DNA of 64,000 bases from Candidatus Frackibacter sp. WG13 (GCF_900114655.1 NZ_FOTT01000001.1:192973-256972), one strand, 5' to 3'; shown: positions 52,303-61,797, counted from the stretch's first letter. Translations and numbers: made by a program. Notes: generated from the letters alone by a model not told the origin.

Positions 52303-53217
52303 TTAAATTAATACTTCTAACCCTAAACTTATAGCATGAATAATAATAACTAAGATTAAACCTTTTTCATACTTGCTAATCTGAGCTATATCGTCGTAAT
52401 CAGTTATTAAAACAATAGTTATCAATATCATCCCTATAACAAATGAAACCAAGAAGATTGAATCAATATAAAGATAACCTATTAAAGCGAGTATAGAACT
52501 TAAACTAAAATAAATTAATGCTGGCCAACTAAGAGCCTTAGTCCCATAATTATCTTTAACCCAAACTACTGTTGTAACCTTAGGAGGTGTTGCCTCTTTA
52601 TCAGCAGAAACATCTGGTACATGATGGTGCATTAAAAGGGCAATCGCAAATAAACTATGAATGATAGCTGACCATAAAACAATTAAATTTATCTCTTCAG
52701 TCAAAAGATAATAGGTGGCCACTGTAGCCATTACTAAACCAGGCCAGGCGGCTAACCACTCACCTAAGAACGGTCGGTAAGCAAATAAGAATGGAGACTT
52801 AGTATAAGTATAAGCAGACCAGACTCCAACCACCAAAAAAAGCAAAACAATTAATCCTTTATAATATATTAAAAGGCCACTAAAGATTACAGCTAAGAAT
52901 AATCCTTTATCTCCAAAGTCTAGCAACTCCTTAGGTGCTAACAAACTATTAGTCAAGACCCCAGAACCACCTGATAGAATCCCAGGACTATTCAGATCAG
53001 TCCCTGAATCCCAATCATACCAATCGTTATACGCATGAGAGACTACCCCATGTAAAAGCAACGGAATTAAAGCAATCAAAGTAGCAATCCCAAAGTTATA
53101 TAATGTAATTTCAATCTTTGCTAAAGCCATTAAAATACCGATAATCACACTACTACCTGCCCAGGATAAAGTAGGTTGCCACCTGAATACCTGCCAAAAA
53201 ATCCTTAACTTCTGCAT
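52303..53217 (-). CDS. UbiA-family prenyltransferase
   Basis: 304 aa, about eight membrane helices. The first Asp-rich motif is HAYNDWYDWDSGTD and the second HHHVPDVSADKEA, so both Mg-diphosphate sites are present. It resembles MenA-type 1,4-dihydroxy-2-naphthoate prenyltransferases. If menaquinone is made it could carry electrons to the anaerobic reductases. No other menaquinone gene is in the window, so the acceptor is uncertain. Confidence 0.78.
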   Translation of the reverse strand: MQKLRIFWQVFRWQPTLSWAGSSVIIGILMALAKIEITLYNFGIATLIALIPLLLHGVVSHAYNDWYDWDSGTDLNSPGILSGGSGVLTNSLLAPKELLDFGDKGLFLAVIFSGLLIYYKGLIVLLFLVVGVWSAYTYTKSPFLFAYRPFLGEWLAAWPGLVMATVATYYLLTEEINLIVLWSAIIHSLFAIALLMHHHVPDVSADKEATPPKVTTVVWVKDNYGTKALSWPALIYFSLSSILALIGYLYIDSIFLVSFVIGMILITIVLITDYDDIAQISKYEKGLILVIIIHAISLGLEVLI

Positions 53218-53307
53218 CTTATATTACCTCCTTGCTAGTAGTATTAGCCTATTAGCAAGAAAATAATAATTTGATTTAATAATACCTTTACGACAGATAG
53301 ACCATTC

Positions 53308-54333
53308 TTATACCATTCTTACATCATTATTAATACTTATTTCTCGCAACTGCAAATTATTATCTATTTTAACCTTTATCTCTACTTCATATTTTTCTTG
53401 GAGTAATTTTAGATTACTATTCTTCTGCCCTCTTACTGTAGAGCTAAAACGCGGATTAACTTTTAAAATTAACTCGTCACTTTCAATCTCATCTCCTAAA
53501 AAATCAATAATGCTCTCCAAAACTAATCTAGATTCAACCAGCTGACGAAAAGCAGGGTGAAACGGTCCAGCAATAACTGCTTCTTTATTCACTCCATCTG
53601 ATGGCTGTAAGCCTAAACTAATTACTGGGGTCTGATGTTGACGAAATAACTTTAACTCTTCTTTACATATCTCTACTGCTTCCTCTAAGCTTAAAGGGGT
53701 GAATTTATCTTTCTTATATAATTTACTTAAATATGTATCCTTAATTACTAATGTAGGATAGATTCTAACTAAATCAGGACCCAATTCGACTGTCTTTTGG
53801 GCACTATAAAGCATACTTTCCCAGTCTGATTCCGGTAGACCAGGCATTAACTGAATTCCTAATTTAAACTGATTCTTTCGAATTAATTTACTAGCTCTAA
53901 TTACATCTTCAACTGTATGGCCACGATAAGCAGCCTCTAATACTTTCGGCACTAAAGATTGGACCCCTAGCTCTATAACTTCTACATTATATTTACTTAA
54001 GTTATCTAAAATTGTTTGGTCAATATAATCCGGTCTAGTCGATAGGCGCAGATTATCTACTACACCTTCTTCACAATATTTATAAGCTACTGATAATAAT
54101 TCACTCTGTCTTTTAATATCCAAGCCAGTAAAACTACCGCCATAGAAAGCAACCTCTATCTTACTATTATTATGATCCATGGTGTTTAAGTATTCTTTAA
54201 TTATCTGCTCAGCCTTCTTAGGAGTCATCATCTCTTGTAAACCCGTAATCTCTCGTTGATTACAAAAGACACAATCATGCGGACAGCCGGCATGGGGAAC
54301 AAAGATAGGAATAATATAATGTCTTTTACTCAT
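53308..54333 (-). CDS. radical SAM protein, Elp3/MiaB-like
   Basis: 341 aa. Cluster motif PHAGCPHDCVFCNQ and SAM-binding LSTRPDYIDQ, VEIELGVQS-like ELGVQSLVPKVLEAAYRGHT. This fits the YhcC/Elp3 family often encoded near rnc or smc in Clostridia. No acetyltransferase domain follows, so it is not a full Elp3. Substrate unknown. Confidence 0.85.
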   Translation of the reverse strand: MSKRHYIIPIFVPHAGCPHDCVFCNQREITGLQEMMTPKKAEQIIKEYLNTMDHNNSKIEVAFYGGSFTGLDIKRQSELLSVAYKYCEEGVVDNLRLSTRPDYIDQTILDNLSKYNVEVIELGVQSLVPKVLEAAYRGHTVEDVIRASKLIRKNQFKLGIQLMPGLPESDWESMLYSAQKTVELGPDLVRIYPTLVIKDTYLSKLYKKDKFTPLSLEEAVEICKEELKLFRQHQTPVISLGLQPSDGVNKEAVIAGPFHPAFRQLVESRLVLESIIDFLGDEIESDELILKVNPRFSSTVRGQKNSNLKLLQEKYEVEIKVKIDNNLQLREISINNDVRMV

Positions 54334-54344
54334 TACTACTTCAC

Positions 54345-55088
54345 CTACTTGCTTTCATTGTCTGCAACTTCCTTCTCTATCTCCTTTAATTCTCTAACCT
54401 CATCTTTATTCAGATGTCTATAACGCCCTTCAGGAACTCCTTCTAAATCTAAAGGACCAAAATTAGTTCGTTTTAACTCTTGAACCGGATGACCTACAGA
54501 CTTCCACATTCTTTTAACTTGATGCTTTCTACCTTCATGAATTGTAAGTGATACAATCGCCCTATCACCTAAATCAGCTACTACTTTGGCCTCTGCTGGT
54601 GCAGTCCAACCATCCTTTAATTTAATTCCTCTCTCTAAAGCCTCAATCGTATTTGGATTAGGAGTCCCTTCTACTGTAGCCATATAGGTTTTTGCTACTT
54701 CATGGCTCGGATGAGTTAAAGCATAAGTTAAATCACCATCATTAGTTAATAATAAAAGTCCCTTTGTATCCCTATCCAATCTTCCTACTGGATGAACAGT
54801 CTGTTTTACATCTGTTATAAGTTCCATAACCGTCGCTCGATTTCGTGGGTCATTTACAGTAGTTATAAACCCTTGTGGCTTATTTAAAAGAAGATAGACT
54901 AATCTTTCCTTTTCAATCTCCTTTCCATCGACTACAATCGTATCTTTTTGTGGGTTAACCTTAGTTCCTAGCTCAGTAACTACTTTGCCATTAACCTTAA
55001 CTCTACCATTAGCAATAATCTCTTCACTCTTTCTACGAGACGCAACCCCTGCCCTAGCCATTACTTTCTGTAATCTTTCTTTTGCCAT
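54345..55088 (-). CDS. rluB: 23S rRNA pseudouridine synthase RluB-type
   Basis: About 247 aa from the ATG at 55088 (GAGGTGG seven bases upstream). N-terminal S4 domain (LQKVMARAGVASRRKSEEII) and catalytic Asp in VGRLDRDTKGLLLLTNDG. Family RsuA/RluB/RluE. In Bacillus it follows dacB-spmA-spmB; here the norCB genes and a siroheme protein occupy the gap to dacF. Confidence 0.93.
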   Translation of the reverse strand: MAKERLQKVMARAGVASRRKSEEIIANGRVKVNGKVVTELGTKVNPQKDTIVVDGKEIEKERLVYLLLNKPQGFITTVNDPRNRATVMELITDVKQTVHPVGRLDRDTKGLLLLTNDGDLTYALTHPSHEVAKTYMATVEGTPNPNTIEALERGIKLKDGWTAPAEAKVVADLGDRAIVSLTIHEGRKHQVKRMWKSVGHPVQELKRTNFGPLDLEGVPEGRYRHLNKDEVRELKEIEKEVADNESK

Positions 55089-55245
55089 TACTACCACCTC
55101 AATTATAATTGTTATCTAAAGTTCTTGCATAATCAATTGATTATACTCTAAAGCCATTATTACCTTCTTCTCTACTTTAATTCCTTAATTCTATCTAAAC
55201 TCCTTTTTAAGATTAGATTTAATAACTCTAATAAAGCATTTTGTA

Positions 55246-56670
55246 TTATGGAATGCTTTTTTTAAACAATAGATTACTTATTAAATCCCAACCAATAATT
55301 ATTGCTCCACCAGCAAAAATTAAGCCTCCTAATGTTCTTCCTATCATATAAGGAACTAATAATTCTCTAACTTTTGTAAATTCAATCCCTACATATCTAA
55401 GTAAATATGATTGTATAACTCCTGCTACAAAGAGTGAAATACCCATTAAAGCTAAGCCACTATTTAGTAACCAAAATGCGATATTCCCTTTCTTCATACT
55501 TAAATTTTTAGTTCTTTGCCATTGAGGTAAGATAAAATAGAATAATGTTAGAGTCAAAAAGCCATATGTCCCAAATAAAGCTAGATGTCCATGAAGTGAA
55601 ACCATCTCTGTGCCATGTGTATATTGGTTGATACTAGGCCAGGTCATAATAAATCCTAAAATACCTGCTCCAACTAAGTTCCACAAGACCGTTGCCCATA
55701 AATATTTAAAAGTTAGGTCATTAGTTGTCTTCATATTCTGTCGCTTGACACTCTTAAACGCCGTATAAACCAAGAAAAAGACAGGAACTATCTGTAAAGC
55801 ACCAAATATCATTCCTATATATAGCCACCAATGAGGAGCTCCAATCCAAAAATAATGATGCCCCACTCCTAAGAAACCAGTTAAAATTACTAAAAAAACT
55901 TCTACATAATACCAACGCTCTACCGTTTTTCGTTCAACTCCAGTCATCATTAATAAGATTGATGCAATCACGGAAGCAATTATTAATTCTAATGTGCTTT
56001 CTACCCAAATGTGTACTGTCCAGAATTTAAAAAATTCATCCATAGCTATATTTTTGTATGTTAACATACTAGGGATATACATAATAATAGAAAAAAAGAC
56101 TCCTACAACTAGTCCAATCATAGTAGGGTGCCATTCAGTAATCTTTCGTTTTAATAATGTTAATAAGATATTTATAAAGAATATAATTAAAGATAAGGCT
56201 ATCAATATCTTAAATGGTAATAATGCTTCTAAATACTCACGCCCAGTAGTAAAACCTAAAGATAGACTACCATAAATTAATAATAAGGTTACTATCGTTA
56301 ACCAGAATTGTATATTAGCTATCTTAATATTTGTGTCATACCCAACTTCTTCTGGTATTATATAATACACTCCACCAATTATCCCTAATAAAGGCCAAAA
56401 AACACTTAGATTAATATGAAATGCTCTACCAGAATTGAAGGGAATAGGCGCCGGCAAATCAGGGATAATAAATTCAATTGACGCTCCAGAAGCTAAGAAG
56501 ACTTGGAAGGTAAACATTAAGATAGCAGCAATTAAGAACTTGAAACTCACTCTCTGTGATTCATATTCAATAGTCTTTATCTTAGATTGTTCACTTTCAC
56601 TTCTTTTTTTATTATTATTTGTAGACCAAAAGGGAACTATCTGTTTAACTATATCAAAGAATCTGCCCAT
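55246..56670 (-). CDS. norB: nitric oxide reductase large subunit NorB
   Basis: 474 aa, 12 or more membrane helices. Heme-copper superfamily. GRAFHINLSVFWPLLGIIGGVYYIIPEE, HIWVESTLELI (Glu near the non-heme iron), GVGHHYFWIG and TWPSINQYTHGTEMVSLHGHLA are NorB signatures with the heme and non-heme iron histidines. Reduces NO to N2O with electrons from NorC. The short form with a separate NorC indicates the cytochrome-dependent type. It is unexpected in a strictly anaerobic fermenter, and the likely role is NO detoxification. Confidence 0.92.
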   Translation of the reverse strand: MGRFFDIVKQIVPFWSTNNNKKRSESEQSKIKTIEYESQRVSFKFLIAAILMFTFQVFLASGASIEFIIPDLPAPIPFNSGRAFHINLSVFWPLLGIIGGVYYIIPEEVGYDTNIKIANIQFWLTIVTLLLIYGSLSLGFTTGREYLEALLPFKILIALSLIIFFINILLTLLKRKITEWHPTMIGLVVGVFFSIIMYIPSMLTYKNIAMDEFFKFWTVHIWVESTLELIIASVIASILLMMTGVERKTVERWYYVEVFLVILTGFLGVGHHYFWIGAPHWWLYIGMIFGALQIVPVFFLVYTAFKSVKRQNMKTTNDLTFKYLWATVLWNLVGAGILGFIMTWPSINQYTHGTEMVSLHGHLALFGTYGFLTLTLFYFILPQWQRTKNLSMKKGNIAFWLLNSGLALMGISLFVAGVIQSYLLRYVGIEFTKVRELLVPYMIGRTLGGLIFAGGAIIIGWDLISNLLFKKSIP

Positions 56671-56685
56671 ACTCTATCACCTTCT

Positions 56686-57099
56686 TTACTTTAAATTATA
56701 ATCTCTTAATTTAGGTTCCAATAAAGTTTTAGGTGGCCAACCATTAGTATCAATCTTATTCACAAAACGTAAAAAAGCAATCATATCTTTAGTCTCACCT
56801 TCTGAAAGCCCAGGATGTCTTTTAGTTCTATTCGGCGGCATCGCTGGTCTTTTTTTAAAGAACTTTTTAATCCATTCTGCATTTCGATTACTCATCGTTT
56901 TGGTTAGATCAGAAGCTAAATAAGCGCCATTCCCAAAGATCGTATGACAATCAACACACCCATTTTTATGCCAAACTTTCTTTCCTGCTAAATACCTCTT
57001 GTTTAAATCTGGAGTCTTAAGATTATTAACCGTTACATATGTAATATAACTGAACGAAACTAAAGTAACTACTACTAAAAATGTAATTAAATATTTCAT
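56686..57099 (-). CDS. norC: nitric oxide reductase cytochrome c subunit NorC
   Basis: About 137 aa from the ATG at 57099 (AGGTGAG). Single N-terminal membrane anchor (MKYLITFLVVVTLVSFSYIT) and heme c site CVDCHTIFGNGAYLASDL, with the axial Met in RPAMPPNR. Gives electrons to NorB, whose gene starts 15 bases after its stop. A c-type cytochrome needs a maturation system, not seen here; the CcdA gene of the island might supply reductant. Confidence 0.93.
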   Translation of the reverse strand: MKYLITFLVVVTLVSFSYITYVTVNNLKTPDLNKRYLAGKKVWHKNGCVDCHTIFGNGAYLASDLTKTMSNRNAEWIKKFFKKRPAMPPNRTKRHPGLSEGETKDMIAFLRFVNKIDTNGWPPKTLLEPKLRDYNLK

Positions 57100-57187
57100 T
57101 ATACTCACCTACTTCTTAATTGAATAATACTATTGCTTATCTTATCCTGCTTTTAAAATTTAAATTCATTTTCTAGAAGATTCAAAA

Positions 57188-57216
57188 TTGATTTTTTCGA
57201 TTAAATAGAATAAAAT
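57188..57216 (+). promoter_or_regulatory. promoter of the siroheme Fe-S protein gene
   Basis: TTGATT (57188-57193), 17-bp spacer, TAAAAT (57211-57216), about 25 bases before the ATG. It is divergent from the norCB operon, and the two transcripts would start close together. Confidence 0.55.
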
Positions 57217-57240
57217 ATAATTAAGAGAGGTGATTTGCAA

Positions 57241-57936
57241 ATGAAGAAACTATTATCGCAATTTAAAAAGAAATTTAGTAATTATATGATTAAACGAATG
57301 ATTAAGCGGTCAGGCTTTGATAGCGATAAAATGTTTAACATAGAATTATGTCGAGGTGCAAAGAGATGTTCCCGTAATGTAATAGATGTAACTGAAGTTA
57401 ATAAATTAATCCAAAATACCTTAAAAGAAAGTAGGATTGCACCGAGATTACATAAAAAGTTAGTTGATGAAGAATACATTCTACCACATCATATGTTTAA
57501 ATTAGCCATTTCAGGCTGTGTCAATGGCTGTTCTAAACCACAAATTAAAGATTTTGCAATTGTTGGTCAATTAAAACCTAAAATCCAAGAAGATCTCTGT
57601 ATTGGTTGCCAAAGATGTCTTAGTACCTGTCAAGAAGATGCCATTATGCTTAATGATGAAGAACCGGATATAGATTTTGATAGATGTATCTTCTGTGGTG
57701 ACTGTGTAAAAGCCTGTCCTACAGAAGCTCTTACTATAAAAAAAGTTGGGTATCAAATCCAGGTTGGGGGACATTTAGGGAGACATCCTCATTTAGCTAA
57801 TATAGTAACTGATTTAAGTGACTTAGAAGAATTAATGAAAATCCTTAATAAAGCCATAAAAGTCTTCGTTGAGGAGGGAGAGGGGCAAGAAAGATTAGGG
57901 GTCACTTTAAATAGGTTAGAGATGGACCTTGATTAG
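57241..57936 (+). CDS. small sulfite/nitrite reductase-like siroheme protein with two 4Fe-4S clusters
   Basis: 231 aa, the only clear plus-strand gene. GAGAGGTGA precedes the ATG. Siroheme-cluster motif C-x5-C (LCRGAKRCSRN) and C-x3-C (GCVNGCSKPQIKDFAIVG) are intact, and two ferredoxin motifs follow (CIGCQRCLSTCQ, CIFCGDCVKACP). This is half the size of AsrC or DsrA and has no N-terminal half, similar to the stand-alone Dsr-like proteins of anaerobes. It faces norCB, so reduction of nitrite or NO-derived species, or of sulfite, is possible. It overlaps the dacF 3' end by 35 bases on the opposite strand. Confidence 0.82.
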   Translation: MKKLLSQFKKKFSNYMIKRMIKRSGFDSDKMFNIELCRGAKRCSRNVIDVTEVNKLIQNTLKESRIAPRLHKKLVDEEYILPHHMFKLAISGCVNGCSKPQIKDFAIVGQLKPKIQEDLCIGCQRCLSTCQEDAIMLNDEEPDIDFDRCIFCGDCVKACPTEALTIKKVGYQIQVGGHLGRHPHLANIVTDLSDLEELMKILNKAIKVFVEEGEGQERLGVTLNRLEMDLD

Positions 57937-59074
57937 TTAACCATTGCCATAATTTATTAAATTTATTTTTAGTTGTTAGCTTTTCCTTAGCTAACAAAGG
58001 AATAGTTCCTTTTAGTTCATCATCAACATAAAAGGTAACTTTTCCAATCTGTTCTTTTTTAGCAATAGGTAATTTTAAGTTATCTTTTATAATAATCTCT
58101 TTTCTAACCTTAATCTCTTTACCCTCAGAAGCTACAGTTGCAAATTCTTGTGAAGCAACCATTTCTAATCTTTGGTTTTCCAATGCTTCCAACCGAGCAG
58201 AATATATTACCTCATCTTTTGCTGCTAACTGGATTCGATTAAAGTTATCGAATCCATAATTTAATAATTTTATTGAATCATGCCACATCTGTCCACTCTT
58301 TAAGACGACTGAAATCACTTGTCTCCCCTCCCGTGTCATTGAGGAGACCAAACATCTACCAGCGGCATCTGTATATCCAGTCTTTACTCCATCTACCTCA
58401 TCAAACCTTCGTAGTAAACGATTGGTATTTAATAAAGAACGCCCATATTCATGTGAACCCCATGAAATAGTCTTCCGAGTAGTATCCACTATTTTAGCAA
58501 AAGTTTTATTTTGTAGTGCATAACGTGCTATCATCGCCAGATCATAAGCTGTAGTTAGATGCCCTTTTTGTGGCAGCCCATTAGGATTTTGGAACGAAGT
58601 ATCTAACGCCCCAATCTCTCTTGCTTTCCGATTCATCATCTGTGCAAACTCTTCTACACTCCCACCGATATGTTCTGCAATCGCTACCGCTGCATCATTA
58701 CCGGAATTTAATAATAATCCATATAACAATTCTTCTAAGGTTAATACCTCACCTTCAGCTAGCCAAATAGACGATCCTCCCTCATAAGCTGCTCTCCTAC
58801 TTACTTTTACTTTATCATCTAAGTTTCCATTTTCAATAGCCAAAATTGCAGTCATAATTTTAGTAGTACTAGCTGGTGATCGTTTTACATGTGGATTCTT
58901 AGCATATAGTATCTCACCAGTTTCAGCATCAATTAAGATAGCTGCTCTTGCTGTAACACTCGGCTTTGCTATGGCAATACCATTAGTATTAATTAATATC
59001 ACTAACATTATTAATAGTGCTATTAAACTATGTTTTCGTGAAAAAGTAACCTTATTACTTTTGAAGCAACTCAT
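57902..59074 (-). CDS. dacF: D-alanyl-D-alanine carboxypeptidase DacF-type
   Basis: 390 aa, S11 peptidase. N-terminal signal peptide, then SxxK in KRSPASTTKIMTAILA, SxN in LNSGNDAAVAIAEH and KTG in VDGVKTGYTDAAGRCL, followed by the C-terminal beta domain. Trims peptidoglycan stem peptides, in sporulation or vegetative wall. Last gene of a row with gerW-like and scpAB, as in Bacillus. Its 3' end overlaps the convergent siroheme gene by 35 bases. Confidence 0.93.
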   Translation of the reverse strand: MSCFKSNKVTFSRKHSLIALLIMLVILINTNGIAIAKPSVTARAAILIDAETGEILYAKNPHVKRSPASTTKIMTAILAIENGNLDDKVKVSRRAAYEGGSSIWLAEGEVLTLEELLYGLLLNSGNDAAVAIAEHIGGSVEEFAQMMNRKAREIGALDTSFQNPNGLPQKGHLTTAYDLAMIARYALQNKTFAKIVDTTRKTISWGSHEYGRSLLNTNRLLRRFDEVDGVKTGYTDAAGRCLVSSMTREGRQVISVVLKSGQMWHDSIKLLNYGFDNFNRIQLAAKDEVIYSARLEALENQRLEMVASQEFATVASEGKEIKVRKEIIIKDNLKLPIAKKEQIGKVTFYVDDELKGTIPLLAKEKLTTKNKFNKLWQWLTNQGPSLTYLK

Positions 59075-59132
59075 ACTCCCTTCCCCTCCATTTAAAACTA
59101 ATATATATAAGTATCTTCCATTTATATATTAT

Positions 59133-59552
59133 TTAACTATTATCATTTTTAGAATTATTTTTTACCATTGATTTTATTTCTTTCATTAATTCAGGTGCTA
59201 CATTAATAAGCCGTTCAACTACCGCATTATCGGTTACTGGTAATAATCGTACCTGTTCTTCAGAAACTACTAAGAACGCTACTGGCTGTAACATTACACC
59301 AGCTCCACTACCTCCACCAAAAGGTTTCTTATTGCTACCATTACCATTCTTACCTCCATCTTGTTGTTGATTCGAAGTATCAGTATACTCAGCACCACCA
59401 GCAGCAAAACCAAAACTCACCTTAGAAATAGGAACAATTACACTCCCATCTGCTGTCTCCACTGGGTCACCTACAATCGTATTTACATCTACCATGCCTT
59501 TAATATTTTCCATAGCTGTATTCATTAGTGCTTCAATTGGATGGTCTGCCAT
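59133..59552 (-). CDS. ytfJ: GerW/YtfJ-family spore protein
   Basis: 139 aa. HPIEALMNTAMENIKGMVDVNTIVGDP, ISKVSFGFAAGGAEY and a Gly-rich segment before VMLQPVAFLVV are typical of the GerW/YtfJ family, which in Bacillus is needed for spore germination with lysozyme. It overlaps the end of the DUF2953 gene by 28 bases and precedes dacF. Confidence 0.92.
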   Translation of the reverse strand: MADHPIEALMNTAMENIKGMVDVNTIVGDPVETADGSVIVPISKVSFGFAAGGAEYTDTSNQQQDGGKNGNGSNKKPFGGGSGAGVMLQPVAFLVVSEEQVRLLPVTDNAVVERLINVAPELMKEIKSMVKNNSKNDNS

Positions 59553-60301
59553 CGCTTTGAAAACCTCCTTTTATATCTTTTAAAGATTATCTTTACACCT
59601 TTAGTAATAATGTTGCCTAATTTCAAACTAAATATACTTGTAAAATCAACCTCTAATTTATCAACTTGATTAAAATTAGGACAAACTTGTAGATTAGGCT
59701 GTACCATCTTCTTAGTATTCTGACTTAAAAAAGAATATATACTCCCCTTTATTGACCATAACACTCCTGTTAATATTCCTGTTACAGCAGGGTCTTTTAC
59801 GCCAAAGTTGGTCTTCCAGACAAGCTTTTTACATTCTCCTTTAATACTTAAGATTAGAGTACCAATAATTCTTAATAAAATTGGATTTCGTAAAGTTAAT
59901 TCATCTAAGCGATGTAGTTCATCTTTAAAAGTATCTAATCCTCTCTCTATAGCTTCAAATTGATCAACAAAGCCTTTCATGAATTTAATCTGTTTTGTCA
60001 AATTTTCCCAATCAATTTTGTGAATTGCTAAGGGCTTTTCTTTTTCTACCTCCATTTTGGGTGAACCAGTTGCTTCAATTTCTGCTCTGAATTTTAATAA
60101 AGGCCGTGCAAATAACTGTTTTAATTCTATATAAGGAATATGTAATTTATAAGTTATTAAACCAAAAAAGACTTCCATCCAAATCTTTAATTGATCTTTA
60201 TTATCTTCTCGTTGGTACTCTATAAATACATTAATAGGTATCAAATAGATTATTAATGGTACCATTAATAATGGTAATATAATCAAACTCATCTTCTCCA
60301 C
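59525..60301 (-). CDS. DUF2953 family membrane protein
   Basis: 258 aa. An N-terminal membrane helix (LIILPLLMVPLIIYLIPINVFIEY), then a soluble domain ending WKTNFGVKDPAVTGILTGVLWSIKGSIYSFLSQ and LKLGNIITKGVKIIFKRYK. DUF2953 proteins occur in spore formers beside ytfJ and scpB, matching the position here. Function unknown, probably sporulation-linked. Confidence 0.85.
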   Translation of the reverse strand: MEKMSLIILPLLMVPLIIYLIPINVFIEYQREDNKDQLKIWMEVFFGLITYKLHIPYIELKQLFARPLLKFRAEIEATGSPKMEVEKEKPLAIHKIDWENLTKQIKFMKGFVDQFEAIERGLDTFKDELHRLDELTLRNPILLRIIGTLILSIKGECKKLVWKTNFGVKDPAVTGILTGVLWSIKGSIYSFLSQNTKKMVQPNLQVCPNFNQVDKLEVDFTSIFSLKLGNIITKGVKIIFKRYKRRFSKRWQTIQLKH

Positions 60302-60395
60302 CTTTTGATTTCCTTTCTTTTAGTACATTGGTTATTTTTCCCCTTAAAAAGATTAATATACATTCAGATGAAATTTTTGTATAGTTAAAAGAAAA

Positions 60396-60425
60396 AAGAG
60401 CTACAGTCTAATCACTGTAGCTCTT
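60396..60425 (-). terminator. terminator after scpB
   Basis: Stem AAGAGCTACAGT/ACTGTAGCTCTT (60396-60407 with 60414-60425), then TTTTTTCTTTT on the minus strand, nine bases past the scpB stop. Confidence 0.88.
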
Positions 60426-60433
60426 AAATACTA

Positions 60434-61021
60434 TTACTCTTCACTTTTTAACTCTTCTAACTCCTCGTCTTCCAATTCTTCTTCTAATAAAGTTTCCTCA
60501 TTTAATTCTGAAAAGTCTTGTGGAGATGGCAATTCACTTAAATCATTCAACCCAAAGTATTCAAGAAATTTATCACTAGTTCCATAAATGATTGGATTGC
60601 CAATAGTCTCTTTACGACCTAATTCAATTACTAAACCGCGTTTCTGTAGAGTCTTTAACGGCTTTTCTACATTAACTCCTCTAATATCCTGAACTTCAGC
60701 TCTGGTTACTGGCTGCTTGTAAGCAACGATTGTTAAAGTTTCTAGGGAAGCCTGAGTTAACCGATTATTTATTTCTGGCTTATGTAATTCTTTGATGTAT
60801 TCTTCATATTCTGGTTTAGTCCTAATTTGATATCCGCCATTAACATCTAATAATTGGACACCCCGATTAGGGTTATCGTAATCATCTCTTATTTCTTTAA
60901 TAATCTCTTTAATCTTACGTGCACCTAGTTCCGTCACTTCTTTTATTTCTTTAATATGTAAAGGTTCCGAGGTTGTAAAAAGTAAAGCCTCAATAAGAGC
61001 TTTTTGACTTTTAACCATCAT
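60434..61021 (-). CDS. scpB: segregation and condensation protein ScpB
   Basis: About 195 aa; the start is likely the ATG at 61021 or 61018, with AAAGGG upstream, inside the end of scpA. Winged-helix kleisin-interacting protein: ALIEALLFTTSEPL, TLTIVAYKQPVTRAEVQDIRGVN and TIGNPIIYGTSDKFLEYFGL. An acidic C-terminal tail (EETLLEEELEDEELEEL) is present. Works with Smc and ScpA. Confidence 0.95.
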   Translation of the reverse strand: MMVKSQKALIEALLFTTSEPLHIKEIKEVTELGARKIKEIIKEIRDDYDNPNRGVQLLDVNGGYQIRTKPEYEEYIKELHKPEINNRLTQASLETLTIVAYKQPVTRAEVQDIRGVNVEKPLKTLQKRGLVIELGRKETIGNPIIYGTSDKFLEYFGLNDLSELPSPQDFSELNEETLLEEELEDEELEELKSEE

Positions 61022-61784
61022 TATCAACCCTTTCCTTTAACAGATAAAGATCAATTTGTCCAAAAACACCATTCTGTCTAACTCCTATTTTATGTAATTT
61101 AATCAATTCTAAAATTGCCATAAAGGTAACTACAATCTCTAATTTAGTAGAATCATTAACGAATAATTCGTCAAATTTAACTTCCTTTTCTTCTTCAACT
61201 TTAGCTGTTAGTTCTACTATTTTATCTTTAATGCTTATATCTTCTCTATTAACATGAGATAACTTATCCTCTGATTCTTCTTCATCATCTTCTTTTTCTT
61301 CTGTCTTTGTTTTTAATATTTTTTCAAAAGTATCGACAAATTGATTAAGTGATATATTCTCTAATGGATTAACTTCTATTTCATCAGACTCGATTTCAGC
61401 TAAGATTGATTCCATATTTCTAGTATATCTCTTTCTCTGTGTCTCTTCATAGTCTCTTAAGCTATCCGCCAATTCTTTATACTTTTTATACTCTAGTAAC
61501 CTGTTAATTAACTGTTGTCTTGGATCAATTTCTTCCTCATCCTCATCTTCGTTATCATCCGGCAACAACATCTTTGATTTCATCTCAATTAGATTAGCAG
61601 CCATGATTAAAAATTCACTTGCAATTTCTAAATTCAACTCTTGCATAGCTGCTATATAATTTAGATACTGCTCTGTAATTTCAGAGATAGAGATATCATA
61701 TATCTCTACCTCATCTTTCTTAATCAGATGTAACAAAAGGGGAATCGGTCCCTCAAAAGCATCTATCTTTATTTCATAACTCAT
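61011..61784 (-). CDS. scpA: segregation and condensation protein ScpA (kleisin)
   Basis: 257 aa. FEGPIPLLLHLIKKDEVEIYDISISEITEQYLNYI at the N-terminus is the family signature, followed by LNLEIASEFLIMAANLIEMKSKMLLP. The C-terminus has a winged helix (VVTFMAILELIKLHKIGVRQ). Bridges the Smc heads. It overlaps scpB and lies 13 bases after trpS. Confidence 0.96.
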   Translation of the reverse strand: MSYEIKIDAFEGPIPLLLHLIKKDEVEIYDISISEITEQYLNYIAAMQELNLEIASEFLIMAANLIEMKSKMLLPDDNEDEDEEEIDPRQQLINRLLEYKKYKELADSLRDYEETQRKRYTRNMESILAEIESDEIEVNPLENISLNQFVDTFEKILKTKTEEKEDDEEESEDKLSHVNREDISIKDKIVELTAKVEEEKEVKFDELFVNDSTKLEIVVTFMAILELIKLHKIGVRQNGVFGQIDLYLLKERVDNDG

Positions 61785-61797
61785 GCTTTCACCTCGA

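Noticed and set aside
57109-57240. FNR/HcpR-type palindrome between norC and the siroheme gene
   Set aside because: TTGAT-N7-ATTAA is only loosely symmetric and has the wrong spacing for an FNR box, so I did not annotate it.
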